41,216 nucleotides of DNA. Origin: Candidatus Latescibacterota bacterium (GTDB taxonomy: Bacteria; Latescibacterota; UBA2968; UBA8231). The notes below the pieces were generated by a model. That model saw only the letters and a program-made list of their open reading frames with translations, searched no databases and had not been told where the DNA came from. The stretch is from positions 1 through 41,216 of the forward strand of contig JAJEFJ010000065.1 in assembly GCA_022820485.1 (NCBI GenBank), in the 5' to 3' direction. Of the stretch, positions 38,792 through 41,216 are shown in pieces (position 1 is the first letter of the stretch; each line of letters starts with the position of its first letter). The translations under genes and the position numbers were made by a program.

Positions 38792-40774
38792 ATGGCCAAA
38801 GACGACAAAAAAGCACCCGAACTGATCCCCTCGGACCTCCAATTTGAACCGGGCTTCAACCTCAAGTCCTTGTGGGCCGCGCTGTTCGTCGGCTTCATCA
38901 TGCTGCCGGGGGCCATCTACTTGGGGTTGGTGACTGGCCAGAGCATGGCCGGCGGTGCCGAGTGGGTGACGCTCATCCTCTTCATCGAAATCGCCAAGCG
39001 CTCCTTCGCCCGCCTGCGCACCCAAGAGGTGATCATTCTCTACTGGGTGGCTGGTGGCCTAGTCATGATGGGCGGCAAGTTGGGCACCGGAGCCGAGTTA
39101 TTCGGCGGGCCTTTTGGCGGACTGATCTGGGACCAGTACTTGATCCAATCGCCCCAAGCCGACGGCTTGCACCAGCACATCCCCGATTGGGTGGTGCCGC
39201 CGCGTGGCTCGCCGGCTCTAGAGGGGCGCTCCTTTTTGCACCCCGCTTGGTTCAAGCCCATCGTCCTGCTGCTGACCGTCATCGTGATGCAGAAAATAAA
39301 CAGCCTGTCCTTGGGCTACGTGCTCTTCCGCATCACCAACGACATCGAGCGCCTGCCGTACCCACTGGCCGCCGTGCAGGCCGGCGGCGCAACCGCCCTC
39401 GCCGAGAGTTCGGGGCCGAGCCAAGGCTGGCGGTGGGAGGTCTTCAGCGTCGGGGCCTTTATCGGCATTATCTGGGGCCTGTTCTACGTGGTCATCCCCA
39501 CCATCTCGGGCATTTTCTTTACCGAAACCGTGACGATTTTGCCGATTCCGTTTATCGACCTGACCGTCTCCCTCAAGGAAATGCTGCCAGCCAGCATCAT
39601 GGGCATTGGCACGGACCTCGGGCACGTCATGGTCGGCTTTGTCCTGCCCTTTTGGATCGTGGTCGGCTCCTTTGCCGCGGCCTTCCTCGTCAACATCCTC
39701 GTCAACCCGGTGCTCTACGCGTACGACGTGCTGCACACTTGGGAGCCGGGCATGTCGGCGATCCCAACGCAGATCGCCAATTCCTTTGACTTCTGGCTCA
39801 GCTTCTCCATTGGCGGCGCAGTCCTCGTGGCCGTGATGGGTTTTGCCATGGTCGGCAAGACCCTGTGGGCTTTGCGCGGGGTTAAGCGCGAGGGCGACGA
39901 CAAAGGGCTGCCCGAGGGACGCGGCGACATCCCCATCCCTCTCGCCTTGGGCATCTGGGCGGTGAGCACGCTCGGCTTCGTGGTCTTGGTGTGGTATTTG
40001 GTGCCGGAATTTCCCTGGTGGATCAGCGCGTTTTTCGGCTTTGTGTGGACGCCGATTTACTCGTACATCGGCGCGCGCATGATCGGCCTGACCGGCTCGC
40101 CGCAAGGGGCGTCCTTCCCCTATCTGCGCGAAGGCTCCTTTTACCTGTCGGGCTATCAGGGCGCAGCCGTGTGGTTCGCGCCGATCCCGCTCTTCCAGTG
40201 GGGCTACGAAGCCGCGGCCTTCAAGCAACTAGAGCTAACCCGCACTCACTTCGGCAGCATCGTCAAGCTGGCCGGCGTTACTTTGCTAATCATGTTCGTC
40301 TGCTCGTTTATATTCTGGTCTTTTATCTGGAAGCTCGGGCCGATTCCCTCATCGGCCTATCCTTACGTACAGAAGTTTTGGCCCTTCCACGCCACCATGC
40401 AGGCGTTCTGGGCCAAGTCAACGCTTGCCGAGGGCGGCAACGAGCTGATTAGGACCATCATTCGCTGGGAATACGTGCTCACGGGTGCGCTGGGCAGCGC
40501 GGGGATTTTGGGCGGGCTAGCACTCTTGCGCTGGCCGGTCGCCCTGTTCTACGGATTCATCGGCGGCGTGGGCGCGTGGCCGCACTTTCTGCTGCCCAAC
40601 TTCATCGGTGCCTTGCTGGGCCGCTATCACTTGCAGAAGCGCTTTGGCGAGGCGCGCTGGCGGGCATACGCGCCGATCCTCTTGGCCGGCTATTCGTGCG
40701 GAATGGGATTGGTCGGCATGTCTTCCATCGCGCTGGCGCTGATTTCTAAAGCCGTGTCGAGCATTGTGTTTTAG
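38792..40774 (+). CDS. OPT-like oligopeptide transporter family membrane protein
   Basis: This 660-residue polytopic protein has about 14-16 hydrophobic helices and a charged cytoplasmic N-terminus. OPT-family-like features include AIYLGLVTGQSMAGGAEWVT (about 51-70), a QxxNSLSLGYVLFR helix, NDIERLPYPLAAVQAGG (about 182-198), and the C-terminal YSCGMGLVGMSSIALALI. OPT proteins import oligopeptides or metal chelates by proton symport; the substrate here cannot be read from sequence. The ATG is three bases after the stop of the DUF6785 gene, so the two are cotranscribed and probably cooperate. Confidence 0.78.
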   Translation: MAKDDKKAPELIPSDLQFEPGFNLKSLWAALFVGFIMLPGAIYLGLVTGQSMAGGAEWVTLILFIEIAKRSFARLRTQEVIILYWVAGGLVMMGGKLGTGAELFGGPFGGLIWDQYLIQSPQADGLHQHIPDWVVPPRGSPALEGRSFLHPAWFKPIVLLLTVIVMQKINSLSLGYVLFRITNDIERLPYPLAAVQAGGATALAESSGPSQGWRWEVFSVGAFIGIIWGLFYVVIPTISGIFFTETVTILPIPFIDLTVSLKEMLPASIMGIGTDLGHVMVGFVLPFWIVVGSFAAAFLVNILVNPVLYAYDVLHTWEPGMSAIPTQIANSFDFWLSFSIGGAVLVAVMGFAMVGKTLWALRGVKREGDDKGLPEGRGDIPIPLALGIWAVSTLGFVVLVWYLVPEFPWWISAFFGFVWTPIYSYIGARMIGLTGSPQGASFPYLREGSFYLSGYQGAAVWFAPIPLFQWGYEAAAFKQLELTRTHFGSIVKLAGVTLLIMFVCSFIFWSFIWKLGPIPSSAYPYVQKFWPFHATMQAFWAKSTLAEGGNELIRTIIRWEYVLTGALGSAGILGGLALLRWPVALFYGFIGGVGAWPHFLLPNFIGALLGRYHLQKRFGEARWRAYAPILLAGYSCGMGLVGMSSIALALISKAVSSIVF

Positions 40775-40780
40775 TGGTTA

Positions 40781-40828
40781 GTGATGAGTGATTAGGGGAC
40801 TTGCCACTTACCACTTACTCCTCATCAC
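40781..40828. repeat. REP-like palindrome downstream of the OPT-like gene
   Basis: GTGATGAG (40781-40788) and CTCATCAC (40821-40828) are perfect inverted arms. The flanks extend the pairing partly (AGTGGTTA against TTTCACT), and the interior contains the low-complexity CCACTTACCACTTACTC. The element lies between convergent genes and overlaps the 3' end of the PIN fragment. It may be an interspersed palindrome or a bidirectional transcript end. Confidence 0.45.
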
Positions 40829-41072
40829 TTTCACTGTCCGTGTCGGATAAACCAGCTTGGTTGGACAGGGATTGCAGTGGATTGATGACTTCCAAAAAAT
40901 CAAACGTCTTAAAATCATCAACATTCACAGTATAAAGTCCTGATATGCCATTATCTTTCAAAGTAGCTGCTAGGACCATATCGAACACTTTCTTGCGTGT
41001 TGTGCTGTTTTCTAAAAGTTCCAAGAAGGTCTGAATCTGTGTTTCTCGTTGATGAATGATTGGGATGCCCAC
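40815..41072 (-). CDS. C-terminal part of a PIN-domain (VapC-like) protein, probably truncated
   Basis: The 85-residue reading frame starts at a GTG and carries the second half of a PIN domain: VFDMVLAATLKDNGISGLYT, then VNVDDFKTFDFLEVINPL, with the third and fourth acidic positions (the Asp of FDMV and of VDDF). The N-terminal DxN motif and first acidic residues of the toxin fold are missing. The frame is open back to a TAG at 41145-41147 but offers no better start codon. Its base composition is visibly AT-richer than the neighbouring genes. No antitoxin is visible. It is probably a broken toxin gene next to mobile-element debris. Confidence 0.55.
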   Translation of the reverse strand: MGIPIIHQRETQIQTFLELLENSTTRKKVFDMVLAATLKDNGISGLYTVNVDDFKTFDFLEVINPLQSLSNQAGLSDTDSESDEE

Positions 41073-41118
41073 ATCCGGCGTTGTTGCATGAATCCTATCG
41101 CGGGTATGGTTTTGGCAT

Positions 41119-41144
41119 GTTGCTTTTTTGTCAGTTGCTTTTTT
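41119..41144. repeat. 11-bp direct repeat beside the IstB-like fragment
   Basis: GTTGCTTTTTT occurs at 41119-41129 and 41134-41144, a 15-bp period. The repeat lies at the 3' end of the possible IstB reading frame and at the broken 5' end of the PIN frame. IS21-family ends often carry several short repeats, so it could mark an element end. Confidence 0.35.
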
Positions 41145-41214
41145 CTACTCGGTATGACTGGGGTTTGCCCAGATGGATCATTCGATTGAGGATCGCACAG
41201 CCGAGTCTACTTTC
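41131..41214 (-). mobile_element. Possible C-terminal fragment of an IS21-type IstB ATPase
   Basis: On the minus strand the frame from the window edge to a TGA at 41131-41133 encodes 27 residues including LGCAILNRMIHLGKPQSYRV. This resembles the C-terminal ILDRLLH...SYR segment of IstB-like transposition helper ATPases. The match is short and made by eye, so it is tentative. If correct, most of the element lies beyond the right edge. Confidence 0.3.
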
Positions 41215-41216
41215 GA

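Noticed and set aside
37519..38847. 442-residue Arg/His/Pro-rich frame overlapping the DUF6785 gene
   Set aside because: Composition is typical of a +1 shadow of a hydrophobic GC-rich gene. The DUF6785 frame aligns with its paralogue throughout.
39218..40228. 336-residue minus-strand frame opposite the OPT-like gene
   Set aside because: It is charged, low-complexity antisense of membrane helices without any start signal.

Overview
The window is GC-rich bacterial DNA, estimated at about 60% GC by eye. It is dense in large exported proteins and has no rRNA, tRNA or CRISPR array that I can recognise. Several traits point to a diderm in or near the FCB superphylum or a similar uncultured lineage (Latescibacterota- or Poribacteria-like). 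These are C-terminal sorting-type modules (FPNPFN...YNILGQ and TPNGDGVND...FlgD-like), many lipoproteins with lipoboxes, SurA/PpiC-type chaperones, FG-GAP/ASPIC/TPR proteins, and DUF6785/DUF6784 plus OPT-like permeases. The lineage call is an inference from gene content.

Left part (254-16858), mostly minus strand. A membrane-embedded spermidine-synthase-like protein (254-2704) overlaps the end of an FG-GAP/ASPIC/TPR lipoprotein (2694-5780). That gene diverges from a two-domain PpiC/SurA-like lipoprotein (5898-7535, plus strand). Next come a small anchored TPR protein (7549-8025), a DUF6785/DUF6784 membrane protein (8058-9968) and a secreted CBM9-like protein (10063-10980), with a strong hairpin between the last two. 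A tightly packed three-gene operon follows: SUMF1/FGE-fold protein (15953-16858), di-heme cytochrome c peroxidase with a sorting domain (14350-15960), and a second FG-GAP/ASPIC/TPR lipoprotein (11157-14348).

Middle part (17068-31464), plus strand. A divergent control region with a 13-bp direct repeat leads into a run of exported proteins. In order these are A (17068-19410), a second CBM9-like protein (19630-20541), B (20642-22441), A' (22487-24856), B' (24897-26678), a large Asp-rich putative outer-membrane or surface protein (26766-29381), a SurA-like lipoprotein without a clear PPIase domain (29369-30676) and a lipoprotein (30700-31464). A strong intrinsic terminator closes the run. A/A' and B/B' are paralogues. 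All four share discoidin-like domains, a common core, a TPNGDGVND/FlgD-like C-terminal module and a terminal Ala-Tyr or Val-Tyr. I read this as a cell-surface or secreted-matrix assembly module with its own chaperone. It is the best candidate here for an undescribed system.

Right part (31536-41216). A 1533-residue M28-peptidase-like/FtsX-permease fusion with a degraded zinc site is followed by a Phd/VapB-VapC toxin-antitoxin pair with its own promoter and operator-like repeats. Then come a second DUF6785/DUF6784 protein and an OPT-like permease. The right edge is more AT-rich and holds a palindrome, the C-terminal part of a PIN-domain gene, short direct repeats and a possible IstB (IS21-type) fragment. 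It looks like mobile-element debris.

Paralogues recur on both sides of the divergent region at 16.9 kb: CBM9-like proteins, PpiC/SurA-like lipoproteins and DUF6785 proteins. The locus appears to have grown by old duplications.
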